Origin: Psettodes erumei
Taxonomy: Eukaryota > Chordata > Actinopteri > Pleuronectiformes > Psettodidae
Length of the DNA stretch: 64,000 bases
Assembly (NCBI GenBank): GCA_016785225.1
Contig: JAFBJZ010000782.1
Location: 1,116,001-1,180,000, forward strand
Direction: 5' to 3'
The notes beneath the pieces are model-generated. The model worked only from the letters and a program-made list of their open reading frames with translations. It was not told the origin of the DNA and searched no databases. Each line of letters begins with the position of its first letter. Within the stretch, counting starts at the first letter, position 1. The position numbers and the translations under genes are program-made. Of the stretch, positions 10,612-24,717 are shown piece after piece.

Positions 10612-12464
10612 TATTTTTCTTTCATCTCTCTCGCTATCTCGCCCTCTCTTCTCATATCTCCTCAATTGGTTTGAGTTTAGCAATTTCAGATATATGGAGA
10701 GGATGAAATATAGGTTTTGGTTTTTCTGCCCATCTTCTCTCTCTCTTGGGGAGCAGTTACTGTGCCAGGCTCTTGCTACATTCCTCAATCTTTATGACTA
10801 CAGCATTAGATTAAGTCTGAGTTGGGGTGTGTGCATGTGTGTTTGCTTTTTGTTTTTGTTTTTTTCATTCCTTCGATTGGGAATGGAAATGGGAGTTCAC
10901 ATTATTTATCATACTAAACATGACAAATCTAATTTCTTTAACTCAACTGCATATGCATACAATATATTTTTCAACCATGCTAATTACTCACCAGACTAAA
11001 CGTAACACAGCGCAGCTGTTTTCCAGACAGAGCATGTGTGCTTCCCCCCAGCAATGGAGCAGGATGCCGTGCAAACAAATGTTTTTTCTATATTTATGAG
11101 TTGGTGTTATTCTGTTATCATGACAACCTTAGTAAGTAACTGTATGATTAAACTTATTTTGTTTTATATGTGTAATAAAAACTAAGTGTCAGAGAGACAG
11201 ACTGACAAAATGGACAAATGAACTATGAACTGCAAATGAACACACTTTTTAAAATGTGAAGTCTTATTCAATAATCTGCATGCATCTATGAAACGATCCA
11301 CTGCACCCTGGCTTCTGATAAAACAGCATCTCCCACCACCCCATTATGTCTTGTTCAGAAGTTGATTTTAGCTGCTTGAGCTTCTGCACTGCTGTTAAGT
11401 GCATTGGATGAGAATACTATTGTTACTTTCAGGCACCAAACTTTCTTGTTGCTGTCAGAAGGTGTAAACAGACAGGGAGAGGCTCTGTTCAAACAGCCAG
11501 AGTTTTGAAATGATAACTAGGTTTATTGAGGACAGTTATTCTGTTGTGTTACAGCAGAGCAGAGCAACACAGATAGTGTGTTTGTGAACAAGGTAGAAGA
11601 ACATTGCCTTTTCAACTTTAACCTTGCATTAGACAAGAGCAACACCTGTAACCTGGGCAACTGTACAAAACAATTTAGAGTAGATAAAAAGTATAATTGA
11701 ATTACAAAAATGATTTGAACTAATCACTGATGAAATGGGGGCTCCAGCATTTTTTTTTTTTTAGATTTTATTGACTAAAATTAGACAAAAAAGGAAAGGA
11801 AAACAATGACTGCAATGAAAATGAAATGAGGTACCACAATTAATATTGGTCCCAATGGCCTACTGGTTTAAGAAGAATATCTTAAATATGCAACATAGCC
11901 TGCTTGATTCCTGCTTGATTCCACCTTTTTTTTTTAAAAAAATTCTCTCACCATGTTGCCCAGCTGTCTCTCCTGACAATTATCAGTTGAAGGCAAGATG
12001 ACCAGAGATAATCTTAGAAAAAATAAAATGATGTGAATTGCACTGTTTCCAGCTGAGCCCTCGGGATGTTAAAACATTTTCCATGTTGTATGTTGCTCAT
12101 CTATTTCATATGGGAAACATTCTTGTGAACTGACATGTACACACTGTCATGCTGTTTGTTATGTAGGACATGGGTATTGCATCATGAGGGAACTCGAGAT
12201 GGTTGTGTTATTGCTGTGCCACTGGTCATGTGAGGGTTTAAAATAAAATGCAATGGTGGTAAGACACAACTTACGGTAAAATTAGAAAAAGTCAATAGGC
12301 TGGCTACTGAAAGAAACTGGCCAGTGTGTTTGCTGTGCATATAGTGCACACCAGAGAAAATCTGAAAGAAAATACTGCTACGGCTGTGATTTCCCCTTTT
12401 TGAAATGTTCTGCTATGTTGAATGTCAGGCTGCCTGCTTTGATTGATTATGTTGCCTTTTTAGC
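10612..12464. other. Non-coding stretch
   Basis: AT-rich. Contains a pyrimidine-rich patch (about 10617-10665), a T-run (about 11751-11762), a 12-bp direct duplication of CCTGCTTGATTC around 11900-11923, and no recognisable transposon or exon. Confidence 0.5.
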
Positions 12465-13035
12465 CGACCGTCCCAGCACCCCATCACTTCCCAGAGGAGG
12501 GCATGCATGGAAATATGACAAGCTAGGTGGTCTGTGACATCCAGGGATTGTCGCTGGCTGTTTGCCACTGTTGTTTCTGTCCTCATCAGCGTACGCCACT
12601 CTTACTGTAATAAAGGCTTGCATCTGATCTTTTCCCTGCTCGCCACCTGCCTCTCCTGCAGACACAAGGCGCGTGTTTATACAAGGCCTACCTGCTGTGA
12701 TCAGACATGCAGAGTGTTGCGTGGAGAATCCCCCTGAAGACCTCCATCCCCCACCCTTGGGAACATACCTACGACGCCTCTGAACACACTAAGCCATGGT
12801 GCACCAACGCTCACGCTGCAGGATCTGTGATGACTCACAGAGTCCTCGGCGGCTCATGTCTGTACTGTGCTACCTAATAGTTGCTCAGCAGGTAGCAAAC
12901 AGATGGCAAGTTTCTGTTCTACCATTTCTATTCTGGAGGCAGAGTTAGAAGTTTGCTCAAGGTCAAGGCGAAACCCAAGAGTACTTCTCCTTCACGTTAC
13001 ATCTCATTGCCAGTTTCAAGGACAGCAACCGGCGC
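12465..13035. other. CpG-clustered, GC-raised segment
   Basis: Roughly twenty CpGs in about 570 bp (for example AGCGTACGCC, GGCGCGTG, TACGACGCC, CTCGGCGGC, CCGGCGCGC), against a strongly CpG-depleted background. It includes an excellent 3' splice-site-like string (CACCTGCCTCTCCTGCAG ending at 12661), an AP-1-like TGACTCA at 12831-12837, and CAG|GTAGCA near 12891. All frames after the acceptor meet stops within about 60 codons, so a coding internal exon is unlikely. A non-coding RNA exon, weak CpG island or enhancer is conceivable. Confidence 0.3.
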
Positions 13036-15524
13036 GCACACAATATTTAATTACATATGTGATAAAACCACTAATTTCAGTTTTGCCCCACAACTAAATC
13101 AATTGCTCCCATTGATTGTGCTGCAGACCATGAATAATTCTACATGATTGCCAGGAGTGTTGTTGTTTGGTTCAATAATTTACAGAAGATAGCACAGAAA
13201 GAGAACAGGAGGATGCACAATGGTGAGGTACACCATGGGTAGCTAATTATAGGCCCAAGGCAGACAGTTAAGGGTACTTACAGTCACAACAACACAGCAG
13301 AGCAAATCATTATGTGCTGACTGAACCAGTTTCCTTAGCTAGGGCAACAATTTGATTAGTAGCAGAAACATCTTTAAAACCTTATTTTATCCAACCTCGC
13401 CTTAAGGTTTCCCTTGGGCTTGTTATTTTAGTGAATTATTAGTATATTAGTGATAAATTCAGTAGGGTCCAAACAAATGTTCTTTTGTTACATTAAAATG
13501 AATAAGTAGCATTTACTTCCTGCATATTAATAGAGAGAGCAGCCCATGAGCTGAAAATCACACTAAAAATCTTGTTTTATTGTAGCTATTAGTTTAACAT
13601 TTAAAAAAGGCTGAATATTAATATGCAGTGAGTGTCTCTCAATAAGGGTAGGTCAATAAAAGTATTTACTGAGCTTAGCAACAGACACAGATGATCTCAA
13701 TGCATAAAAGAGACTGAACAAAATGAACGTGGATGTAAACAATACAGGTTTTGAAAAGTATTTAACAAATAGTCTTATCAGTTGGGAAATACATAGTGGG
13801 CATAACTGTTTGTTTACACCAAAACTCCACAGGGTGTTTTTAAATTTTAAAGGGTACCTATACCAGGCAAACATTCACAAACAAAACTGTATGTGAAACA
13901 ACATCACTCAGATAGTCTGCTATAACTCCTGCCTTTTCTTTGCCACCATTTCTTGTGAATAATTAAATCATCCTTCTATTGAAACTAATGGTCTTTTTAT
14001 TATGCATGTATATTTATTCAATTATTAATCTTTTTATTGCCTGAGGCAGCTGTGCTGGTCCTGGAGGGATGCTTCCCACAAATTTCACCTGATGGAGACT
14101 GTTCTGTCTGTCATGCTGTGTTTCAGAGTGTCCAATTTAATTCAGACCTACTTTAGAATCAACTGGCCTCTATCTCGCAGAACTATCCTCCATGGAGGGA
14201 TGTAATGGGTTAGGTCAGGCTCCATCTAAGTATGCATGCAGAGTGCGCACATAGGCAACCTCAGTGCATAATGGCTCCTATTTGTCTGGCAGTTATTTCA
14301 TCTGGGATCAAATACATCATTGTGAATGACAATACTTTTGGGAAAAATAAATATTTCTGGAAATAAAAATTAAAAAAAATAAAACCATATGTATCTGCTG
14401 CCATGAGAAAAAGAAAGCTCTCAGTGGAAATCCAATGGGAGCCACAAGGTATTGAAACATGTCAGTGTAATATAGCAGAGCAATATAAATTATAATACAT
14501 GAAATGAGAAAAAATAAGGTCATATAGCATTGAAATAAGTTCAAGTTCCACACCCTTTTGATGTCACCACTCCTGTACCGTATAGTCAGGACAGCAGGGG
14601 GTGTGTACTGTGAGCTTCTCAAGCAAAGTTTAGATCGTCACTGGTACTACTAACAAAATAAAATGTGTTGTATTCAAAGCATTCGTTACACTAGTAGCAC
14701 TACAAACTCTATGGTCTTGCACTTTGCACAGTAACTCATTCAGAATTTACATATATAATAAGGATAAGCCTATTCATTAAGTCTGGGGTTTACTGATAAA
14801 AAAAGGGTGACACTGACTTTGTCCACTTTTCTTCATATCTATACAAAATGAAGATTAAATAAATTCTTGCCTAAATGTGTGAATCTTGTCCTGCAGTACA
14901 TCTGGCTTGTTTCTGCATATTTGAAATACTTCAGTAACTATGAAATGAAAGACAAGGTAACATTCTTGCAGTGTTGAGTGCGGCCTTGTTCACTTCAAGA
15001 ACACCAGTTGTTCGACAAATATGCACTGGATGTAAATAGTCGGCCTGACAGGGGGAAGCACAACATTTTCCAACTTATCATGGAGGTGAACAACATTTTA
15101 TTACTGCCTTGTTTTGGTGTATGGGAATCCACTCATGCTGTGCTTTCATTAAAAAAATGATTGTAGTTGTTTTATGGAATAGCAAAGCCTTTGGAACGTC
15201 CCAGTAAAAATATGTTATTGCCCTTTGGCCTGAGTGAGGTACTGCTTTTTCTACATTTTCAGCTTTGTATTTTAAGGTGTGTCATCGAAGCTTGTTTTCA
15301 AAGGGCATATGTTTCTTTCAAGTCATACTGGGCCTCCCTTCTACATGTCAAAACTTAACCATACTCATGGCCTGATGTATTGTATTTCTGAACAACAAGG
15401 TGCTGTATGTACTTGCTCACAAAAGGTTGGTAGTGATGCAAATTGTACAGATTATTTGGTTTTTGGCTATAATGTTGGGGTAGTTGCAGTTGGTGAAGCA
15501 ATAGACATTTATTATTGTTCAATG

Positions 15525-15525
<1 letters not shown>
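13036..15525. other. Non-coding stretch with one quiet candidate block
   Basis: No exon or known repeat recognised. The 14037-14330 block (CTGAGGCAGCTGTGCTGG..., later GCATAATGGCTCC) is compositionally calm and could be a conserved non-coding element; this is a guess from texture only. The 101-codon minus frame at 14317-14622 has no domain. Confidence 0.45.

Positions 15526-15570
<45 letters not shown>
15526..15570. repeat. Compound (TG)n(AT)5 microsatellite
   Basis: About 35 nt of pure TG/GT repeat, then five AT units. One open frame through it yields a Cys-Val repeat, which is an artefact of the repeat. Confidence 0.95.
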
Positions 15571-18204
15571 GTTAAATACCTCACATTTTGTATTTGGGGA
15601 TCCTCCACAGGGCTGGTGTCCATGAGCAGATCTGTTTATGGGTCACTGTCCATTTCCCTACAATGTCAGAAAAGAGACATGATAGACAGAAGGCAGAATC
15701 AAGTGGGTTGTTCTTAAGACACCAAGGTGAAAAAAACAACAGGGTTTCAATTCTGTGCCTGTTTGAAGATGCAGCTGTTGTCTAAAGGGCTAAAGGACTC
15801 AAACAGTTTTGGTTTGACACTCTGACTGCAGGTGACTGCAAGGTGCCAGAATATAACATATATTAAATCACTGTGTGGTGTCATGAAAACAAATACATAA
15901 AATAACCTGAGTCTGAATATGCAAACTCCATAGCTCAATGGTTCTATGAAAATGAACAATTTTTCTTCCAAAAGTTTGAATTCGACCACAGCCCATGAAA
16001 TTAGCACTGATTTTCTGTTTGAAGTACCATTTCTACCAACATGGTCAAAAGCTGTTTGCCAAGAAAGCAAGGAAAATTCCTCAAAATGGTGATGCACAGA
16101 AAATTGTGTGGTACAGCTGATGTAGCCCTGATGTTTCTCACAATGGAGTCTCTTTATTATTGGTGATATAGCAAGAGCACAGGGTCTGGTGAAGAAGCAA
16201 AGTTAGAGGGAAGGGATTGAAGCTGACAGTGCAGCCTGCGGCAAGGAGGATGTCAAGCTGGGTCAGCGGCTGCACCTGGGGATACAGACTGTTGAATGGA
16301 GACAGTGAACTCTTGGTGTTCACACGGAAGAGGGCGATCCATCTCTTAAAAGAAAAGGCCTGACACTTGTTTCAAACCCAAGTGGAGAACAACTGGTGTG
16401 GGATTTTGGGTTTGGATATGGCTTTGCCCATTCTCATGCTGAGGTTTGGGGTTAGGAACAGTCTGAGGCACAGAAGCAAACTCTGGAGCAGGTACACTGT
16501 GCTGACTGCAGGGACACTTGGGAGCAGGATTGTCTCAGAAATAGACAAGGGACAGGTTTGTGCACAGGCTCAAAAGCAGAGATAGTCCCAAAATTTCCTG
16601 TTTACATCCTGGTTCTGTGTATCAGCAGATTTAACTAATCAATACAAACATCCTGCTTGACCTTTGTGTAATTACTTGCATGAGATTGCAGATGGAGTGC
16701 ACACTTTTTTTCCTGCTGGTGTATGAGGGCTACAGGTACAGTATGTGATTAAATGAAATCAGAGCAATCTGAGACTCCTTCTGATATATTAACGTGCATT
16801 TGATGAGGTGAAAAGTTCAATATCAAAAGTTAGATTTTTAGTATTTGTGAAACAACTTGTAATACTGGTTTTAAGACGTGCTATGCAAATGACATGCAGC
16901 AGCATTAGCAGCAACATCAGTACTAGTAGTTGGAGAGGTAGTTATGTTCCCCATCTCTCTCTCTCTTCTTGCCGATGGCAGCTGGATACAGCCTCTGTTG
17001 ATAATTAATCAAGGCAAGTTCTGGCATGGGCACAGGAGCTTGTTGTGTTCAGGGTGCAGTGTGCAGTGACCCATCAAATAATAAGGTCCCTTGAGGTGAA
17101 ACTGCATCAGAGCATTCCCCCTGGAAGGAAGTACTATACAAAGACAAAAGGGCTGCATGCCTGTGATTTCATGCACAAAATATATTCATTTGATCTAATC
17201 TGCCCGTCAGTCTGTCTTCTCAGCTGGCTGTCAATCCTTCTGTGTCATGTTATCTGACAAGTGTCACTGAGGGATGAGAGATAATGGTGGTGGTGGTGGG
17301 AACAGGCTGGGAAACTGTTCGAAAATTGATGCTCTAAATATACAAACATAATTTAAATATATATCTAAAGTAGATGCTTGATAAAGAATGAACCTTCCAG
17401 GTTATACAGTATATGGAATATAAGCGAACCATGGTAACAAAAAAACCCTTAACCTGCTGTTTGAAATCTAGACCCTTATAACATTCTTTGGCTGTTCTTA
17501 AGACCTTTTTTACTGGATAGAAAACAACTGCTTGTCTTTTGAGGGAATTACTCTCAAGTCCTCCAGTATTTCATGGTCCCCACTGCAATGTATTACATCA
17601 GTGTTCTGTCATCAAAGGATAAAACAGTGGTGCATATCATGTCAGCAAACACATTGTGGTTGCAGTTTGTCCTCAAACCAAGCAGTACAAAGAATTGTCA
17701 GATGGGCATTCAGATAACTCATCCACACTTCTTAAGGTGTGTGATTCGGTTACATGGGGATAATAATTCAATAAAAAGTAAGGCACAATAGCTTGAGAAT
17801 TCAAATAGGTTATCTCATGTCTATGTTGGCTGGTTTGGTCCTTGCTGTTGCCTTGGAAAAACTACCCCTGATACCTTTTTTGTTTTCCAAGTTGTCACTG
17901 TTGGAGCTCAGATAGCACTAAACTGAACTGAAGTAGCAATTGTTTTAGAGTTTGAAAGAAACCAAAGAAGGTAGTTCTGTCTGCTTTTCATGAAACCTGG
18001 TAAATGGGAAACGTCCCTCAGAGACAGCTGTTCTACCGAGTTTTCCTCTTTGTTCTACAATGAAAAGTAACTTTTCTCTATAGAAATCAAAAATTTAAGT
18101 CTCAGTCTTTGAAGATCTCAAATGCAACTGGACAGATGAACCGTTAAGACATTTACAAATGTGGCCTTTCATCGTATGTCATAAAAAAGCAGCTCTCTGA
18201 GATT
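15571..18204. other. Non-coding stretch, nothing firm
   Basis: No recognised repeat or gene. A short GGT run (about 17286-17299) and a GC-richer patch at 16180-16580 are the only textural changes. Frames there are short and without domains. Confidence 0.45.
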
Positions 18205-18780
18205 TTGTGGTGGCATAGTGGTGCTTTGAGCAAAAATGCTGATGTTTAGCCAGTACGCTTAACATGTTTGCCATCATAATTTAGCATGCTAGTACACTAA
18301 TTTGCCAATCAGCACTAAACAAAAAATAAAGTGGAGGCTGATGAAAATGTTAGTATTTTTGTCAAGTATTTTTAGTTGAATTTAAGTATTTGACAAATTG
18401 AAATTTTCACTGGATGGTGCAACTAGCCAGTGTTTATCACAATTCTTTCCAAAGCAAGCCAGCCTGCCTGAGATATTTCTCTAAAAAAAACAAAGCAAAT
18501 GTCAGCTTGGTGGTGGCATGAGAGAAAAAGTCAGGAGATAACAATAATCTGGATTTAGCTGCTTTGGATCAAGAATTTGTGAAAAGTCCAGAAAAAAGTC
18601 CAAAACCCATTCCACACAGTGGATTTTGAGATATTAAATATGTGGGTAGTCACTATGGAAGCCTCAAGAGATCACCACCAAAGTCAGCTGGATTTATGCT
18701 TTGCACCATGTTCATCTGTACAAAATGTCATGGCAATTCATGCAGTCTTTTACTAAAATCCTAATATGTCTGTCAGCAGG
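18205..18780 (+). repeat. Percomorph interspersed repeat, decayed
   Basis: The sequence matches the texture of a very abundant percomorph repeat. It contains AATGCTGATGTTTAGC, then TTTAGCATGCTAGTACAC, AATCAGCACTAAAC, TTTGACAAATTGAAATTTTC, later AAAAAGTCAGGAGAT, and near its end GTACAAAATGTCATGGCAAT. The order of these landmarks agrees with the copies I know, with insertions between them. It has no coding capacity. The family name is not assigned here; it behaves like a non-autonomous element. Confidence 0.65.
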
Positions 18781-21700
18781 TAAAGCAGGGTGGTTTAAAA
18801 AGTGTGTGTGTATGATGAGGGGACTAAATCAAGGAATGGAAGACAAAATTTCACACTTTACCTTGCACAGAGGTTTATTGTTCAAAAAATCAATTGTTTT
18901 GATTTAAATATATTATGAATTATAGAAATGCCACACAAAGCCATACTTAATCCAAAAATAACCCTCTACCTTCTCCCCCTTATCTCTTCCTTGGACACTC
19001 GGTTCAACCTAATTAGTAACTGCTGGTGATAAGTGGCTGCAATCGTGTGTTGTCTGGGGACCACGGATGTCTGCACATTCATAGCAGGCTAGTCCAGTAG
19101 TTTTTGAGATAGCAAAGGGCTTGACCGACCACAGACAAACATTGCTGTCCACATAGCTGTGCTCCTAAAACAACATACTGTCCAGATGACCAGATAAGTC
19201 TGTAACTGACCAACATTCGGTCATCATTGTGGACTGCAGAAGACATGTGTCCTCAGTATCTCAATATCACATCCATAAATAAAAATCCTCTGTGTCTGGC
19301 ATTAAGGATCATACTGATCCATGCAGGAATCTGTTTTGATATCCTCTCCAGAAGCAGAGAATAAATCAATATATACACTAATACTCACGTGTGTGTGTAC
19401 ATGTAAAAGGGCATCTGTCACCTGTTCATAAATCTGCATTGGTCACTTGCTCATAAACCTACCATATCTTTGCCTTATTTTTCCTGCCATTGGCATGGTA
19501 AGTTCAGGATAAAGAAACAGATCCTTTTGCTTCTCTCAAATATTCTTTACTCTGCTGGCTCTTTGATGTGTGAGGAACAGCTGTTTACCAAGTCAATTGT
19601 ACAAGACAAACCCCAGTAGGGCCTCCACTGACACAGCCGACTTTGATTTCACTTTTGCTCTCTTTCTTCTGTCACATGGTTGACTCTGTCACAACCAGTT
19701 TCTTTTCTTAAAATAAGTCTTTGAAGATCTGAACAGGAAAACAGTAACATGAAAATCTAATGAACACATGAAATGATATATGATGTATGCATAGTTTTAT
19801 TGTTAATATGGATGACATTGGCTGGAAACAAATCCTGCAAGAAAAAGTTTTCCTATGTGTATCCATATATTCTTTTGCAAGAAGTCAAATTTAAACACTG
19901 AAAATAAATAAGTAAAGAAAAAGCAAAATTTTAGTTTAACTTTTACTTTTCATTATTTTTTTCTGTAAATGCAGAGTAAAAATGTAATTTGTTGTCCTTT
20001 TGGAAAGTTTTTGGAAATATATTGGACATGGCAAAGGAAAAGTTTTAGGGAAGTCACTAAAACAACAAGGCTCCTCAGGAGAATATGGGCAAGGAGAGGC
20101 TATCCACAGTACAGATTAGATTGTGCCACACTGAGCTTATGTGGGGGATGAACCGCAGACACAAATCTTAGCATATGTTGGCTTGTGGGCACAAGGGAAT
20201 GGCAAACTCCCGCCTTTATCCAGGGAGAGGCAGCAAGGAGAAGTCACCTTGATTAAATTAGTTGTAGATGAAAATGGGGTTATGCCTATTGGGAGTACGT
20301 GACAAGGGCTTATAAACCTCGTCTTTCACAACCATGTGAGAATGACTTTTTAATTCCCATCTTTTTTTTGTTGCAAGTTATATTTCTCCCTCTCTTTGTC
20401 CCGCAAGGCATCCGTGTGTCAAGATCAGTGTGGAATTCTCATTTGGTTACTGTTCCCTCCACTCACGCACATAGTAAGATTCTATTAGTGTCTCCCACAA
20501 CAGATCCACCCTGGGTTTTTCATCCTCTTTTCTTCTCCCCCTCTCCTTTTCTCAGTGTATCTATAGCCTACCTCTAGCATGGTTTGGCTTTTTGTCCCCT
20601 GTTATTGTACGATATTTCATCAGTCCATTGAAGCTACAAAGAAACGCTGCATTTGCCAAAGGCTCATTCAAATCTGAAATAAATCAGTCCCTTCTACTCA
20701 GATGTCATGTTCATGTGCCCAAACCTTAGTGATTTCTTCATTTTTCAAACAAATGGTAATGATTACAGATGGTGAATCCTTAAGTGTGACAAAATTACAC
20801 CCTGGCAGTATAATTGATGAATAGCAGCTATGGATAACAGAGGAAAGGCTTTTTCTGTCATCTCCACTCAAGATGCTGATTAGTGCTCTCGCATCCCAGA
20901 CGTAGCAGATGTGTCTTTTGGTGCTTTTTTCTAACTATTTTGGTCTTCTGTTTGCAAGGAGAATTCATGTTAAAAATTCTCTCATGCACCCAGGCAGTCA
21001 ACTTTTGTTTTAACACAAGCGAACACTGCTTTCCTTGCCTTTGTTGTCCTCCCTGCAGTGCTGCCGCTGCTCTGCTTATCTGCAAACACTGCTGCTGCTC
21101 ACCAGCAAGGTCACCTGCCAAAAAGTTCAATCATGTTTTGTCAGGTTCAAGTTCTGCAACTGTGCTCATCAGGTGTTTGTCGCCTGTTGGTAACAATCAC
21201 CATTTCAAGGCACATGATGGAGTTTTGCTTTCGATCTGTCTACCTTTTGCTGAACACTGGAAATCCTGCTGCCCTGAACCCCACTTTACTTCACCAAAAG
21301 TATTTGCAGCCTTTGCAAACAAGTGAGTGGATGCCTGACTCACTTCAGTCCTTGTTGTCAAACTTTAAGTCTGTTATCCTCTCCTGCTGTCAGCTGTCAT
21401 TTCAGTGTGACTGGCTGCGACCCTCCTCCACCCTGTTCACCTCTATTCCTCTTATCCTGTGCCCAGTTCCAACTCGTCAGAGTCCACTTCTTGTCACATC
21501 TAGATCTTCAGCATTCTCTTCACCCCATCACCACCACCACAACTGTCGAGAGGGGTTTCCTATGCACATCCTCATCCCCCTTCAAATGTCATGACATCAC
21601 CATGGAGCCCAATTGCCAATTTCTCCTCTTGCTCATAGGCATGGCAGCATCATTATCTATTTGTTCACTCAGAATGATGGATCCCCTGATAAAATTAAAG

Positions 21701-23639
21701 TTCATTACAGGTTTAGTTTAGTTTTTGTGAGGGTTTTGAAGCAAGAGATCCAGCTACTGAATTGACCTTTTTGTTAGTTATTTGAAATTCAGCAGCTGAA
21801 ATCATTTTTCTTTTACTTGTTAACGCATGAAATATGATACTAGTGTTTTGTTCCATATGCTTTGGCCCAAGACATGCAATGAAATACTGTGTGGAGACAA
21901 TATTGTACTAAATAATTAAGATTTCTTTCAGTCCAAAAAAGCTGTCTAATATACATTTTATATTGTAATATAGTGAGAGCTCTGATTAATCATTCAGTCC
22001 TTAATTAAATGCATGCAGACACATAAAACACAGTATCAAATTGTGAGGGAGAAACATCTATTGGACAATTTATTTGCTGCTAATACACAACATAAGTGCA
22101 AAGAAGATTGTGGAGCTTGGTGAAGACTCCACCATCCAGGCTTGTATCAGAGCAGCACATCCCACCTCCAGCTGCTCAGCAGGATGGATAGGTCATAGTA
22201 GTGGCAGGTCACTCTCGGTTGAACTGTTAAACTAAGCATAACTGGAGGCAGTGAGTTTTGTCCTCAAAGTCAACACATCCCTGTTATAGTGCACATTATA
22301 ATGCTAGGTCAAATATCACAGACAAGTAGGAGGTTACCCTGACACTGGTTGCTGATCACATACAGACAAATGTCCAGTGACTTATATGGAAATGAGCTTG
22401 CAAATTGCTGGGGATGATATAACTAGATCTAGTCACAGCTCTAAGCCAGTCATGACACTGAATGTCAAATCCTAACTTACTTCAAAGTAAATCTCAGTAG
22501 GAAAAACTACCCAGACCACCCTACCCAGTCTCTATCAATGATTATTTCCCCCAGCAAAAAATGCAAACAGTTTGGCCGTGCTTAAGATATGCAGCACAGA
22601 CTGGAAGCACAAAATCTCTTGGCAACTGGTTTTTCTTGAATCCAATTATCCACTGTAATTATAAGTCATCTGTCACCAGGAAAATATTTTGTAGGTCACG
22701 CAAATGCTACTCAAGTAAATGGTGCTGAATTGATTTGTAATTGTTATCACTGTGTTCTTCAAGGTGTTTCAGGTTTGCAGGAACACACTCGTTGAGTTAT
22801 CCAGGACACATAATTACAGCATGAGGAGAAAAGCACTTTTCTGTGTTGCAACACTTAGGGCACCACTGAGACTGCAGCCTCAGGGAACTTAATTTTCCCT
22901 TTCTGAATTCTTCTTCTTCTCCTTCTTCTGAATTGGGATATAATGGAAGTTCTTACATCTGAACTTTCTAACTTTAGAATTATTTTTGCCCTCTTATGTT
23001 TGTTTTTATTTTCTTTGTAAGCATTATCTCCATCTTTTTGTTTTTATCTTCTGTATTTTTCTTCCCTTTCTGTTTCTTTTGGCCATTTACAGACTTTTGT
23101 TTCATCATTATATTTCTGCTAGGTTCAAATGCCTGCTCTTACAACCTTTGACATAGGCTACACACCCGCTAAATCCATAAAGGCTCAGGATTGCTGCACT
23201 GTGAAACTAGTAAATGTTTGAGGGCTTTCTGGTTGACGTGGAGCCAAGTACATTGATTTGGTCCAGCCAAACCTCTTGACTTTGTGTCTTCTTCTCCCTC
23301 TGCTCTGTTTGCAGTACCAGAGTGCAGTACCAGATAAAAGCGTAAGCTGTGTCCAAGTCCATGTGAGTGATCCAAAAAGACTAGACTTCAGAAAGACAAC
23401 AACAACCCATTTTCACAAAAACACAAGACTGTCATCTTGTAAAAGAATGGTCCTGTGAAAACAGTTTAGTATGACCTATAGCTAGGTTTCATTGTTAGGT
23501 GACCTCTCGTTGGTGTATTTTTGACAGGAGCCAACAAGGAGTCAACAAAATAAGTACCAATGGCACAGCAGACTGCTGTTCATTACTGTTTGAAATCAAA
23601 AGTCATTGTTGTTTTTTGAATCATGACAGTTCCAGAACT
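18781..23639. other. Non-coding stretch with a C/T-rich stop-poor patch
   Basis: No recognised repeat or exon. Between 20990 and 21600 the plus strand is C/T-rich, and three different frames are open for 130-180 codons in overlapping registers, including a run of five His codons (CAC/CAT) near 21526-21540. Simultaneous openness in several registers is what composition alone produces. TTC-rich short repeat at about 22909-22930. Confidence 0.45.
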
Positions 23640-23712
23640 TTAATTATCTTTTCCTTAAACTTAACCAGTTTTTGTGCCTAAACCTAACCAATGCTCTGGT
23701 CATGCCATAAGC
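23640..23712. repeat. Fragment of a CCTAAACCTAACC-type fish repeat
   Basis: Contains TTAAACTTAACCAG, TTTTTGTGCCTAAACCTAACC and GCATAACC in series, as in an abundant percomorph repeat. It is not telomeric: units are unequal and interspersed. A related short string (CCTGCCTAAACCTAACAG) lies at about 54665-54685. Confidence 0.45.
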
Positions 23713-24531
23713 ATAACCATGTTGTGTAATTATTGTAACAAATACAACAAAAGGTGTAGGACCCATGCAAACCATAGGATGCACCCATGGTAAGAGACAA
23801 ATGACACATTTCCTTAGGTTTGAAAGATGATTAAATCATGTGTGTTTAAGATTTAAACAAATAAAACAACTTGAATGTCTTACTTGCAGTATGTCAACTG
23901 AGTGACTTGCTATCAGTGTGGATTTATATGTTCAAAAGGTCAGGTTTTCAGTCTTACTGAATGTAATATTCATAGGGATGACATTCTCACATGTACACAA
24001 TACTCCACGATAGTCAGCAGTAGTGGTCGAGTTCACTTCAGCAGACAGCGGTAAAAATACAAAAAAAATACAGGGGGTAGTTTTCTCCTCTGGGTATGCT
24101 GGGGAGGTGTTCTTTTTGTTGCTATGTATTGTTGCTTGTTTCTTTTTCTTCTCTTGCACATTTGTCAGGAAAGCAGAAATGCTTGCTTTCAGTAGGCGTT
24201 AGTGCTAAAGAATTTACACCCAGAAAAAAAGCACGCCCACTTCTCAAGTTAGGCTAGTACTGAGAGTTTTCTTCTGCATACTAGTTCTGTGGGACAAAAT
24301 CGAGCATCAAAAACCACCTGATCTGTGCCTGCAGATAATTAGTGGAATTTTTCCCACTGATTTTCATTGTCCAATGAGTTAAAGTTGTGGATTGGTTTAC
24401 GAGGCTTCTCGTGCTGATTTTGAGAAAGTGCACTCAACCACAGCACGTTAAATACATATGCAGAGGTGGAAGCAATTAGAGCAATTCCTCCAAAATAAAA
24501 TTCAAATCATCTGCACAAGCATTAAGATTGT
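23713..24531. other. Non-coding stretch, nothing recognised
   Basis: AT-rich with no exon or transposon recognised. The short minus frame near 23932-24159 is lysine-rich from A/T-runs and is not supported. Confidence 0.5.
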
Positions 24532-24600
24532 GAGTCAAGTTGACCTTTTATTATCCCTGAGAGGGAAATTCAGTAAGAGCAGCAGGGCCACCTATGTAAA
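24532..24600. repeat. Possible interspersed repeat fragment
   Basis: TTTTATTATCCCTGAGAGGG followed by AAATTCAGTAAGAGCAGCAG resembles the ttattatccc-gaggggaaattca motif seen at the end of widespread teleost repeats. It is short and isolated, so only a weak call. Confidence 0.35.
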
Positions 24601-24717
24601 ACACTGGAGACACAGTAAAAACCAAGCTGAATAAATATGGATATTAAAGAGCATATGAGGTAGTGCATAATTTAAGATGTAACAATAGACCTGAGGCCAG
24701 ACAGTGTGACTTGTCTC

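Noticed and set aside
21058..21721. Overlapping plus-strand frames of 130-180 codons, with a five-His run
   Set aside because: Three registers are open at once in a C-rich strand, which points to composition rather than coding; no motif recognised.
23655..23712. Telomere-like CCTAAACCTAACC
   Set aside because: Units are unequal and few; they match an interspersed fish repeat rather than a (TTAGGG)n array.
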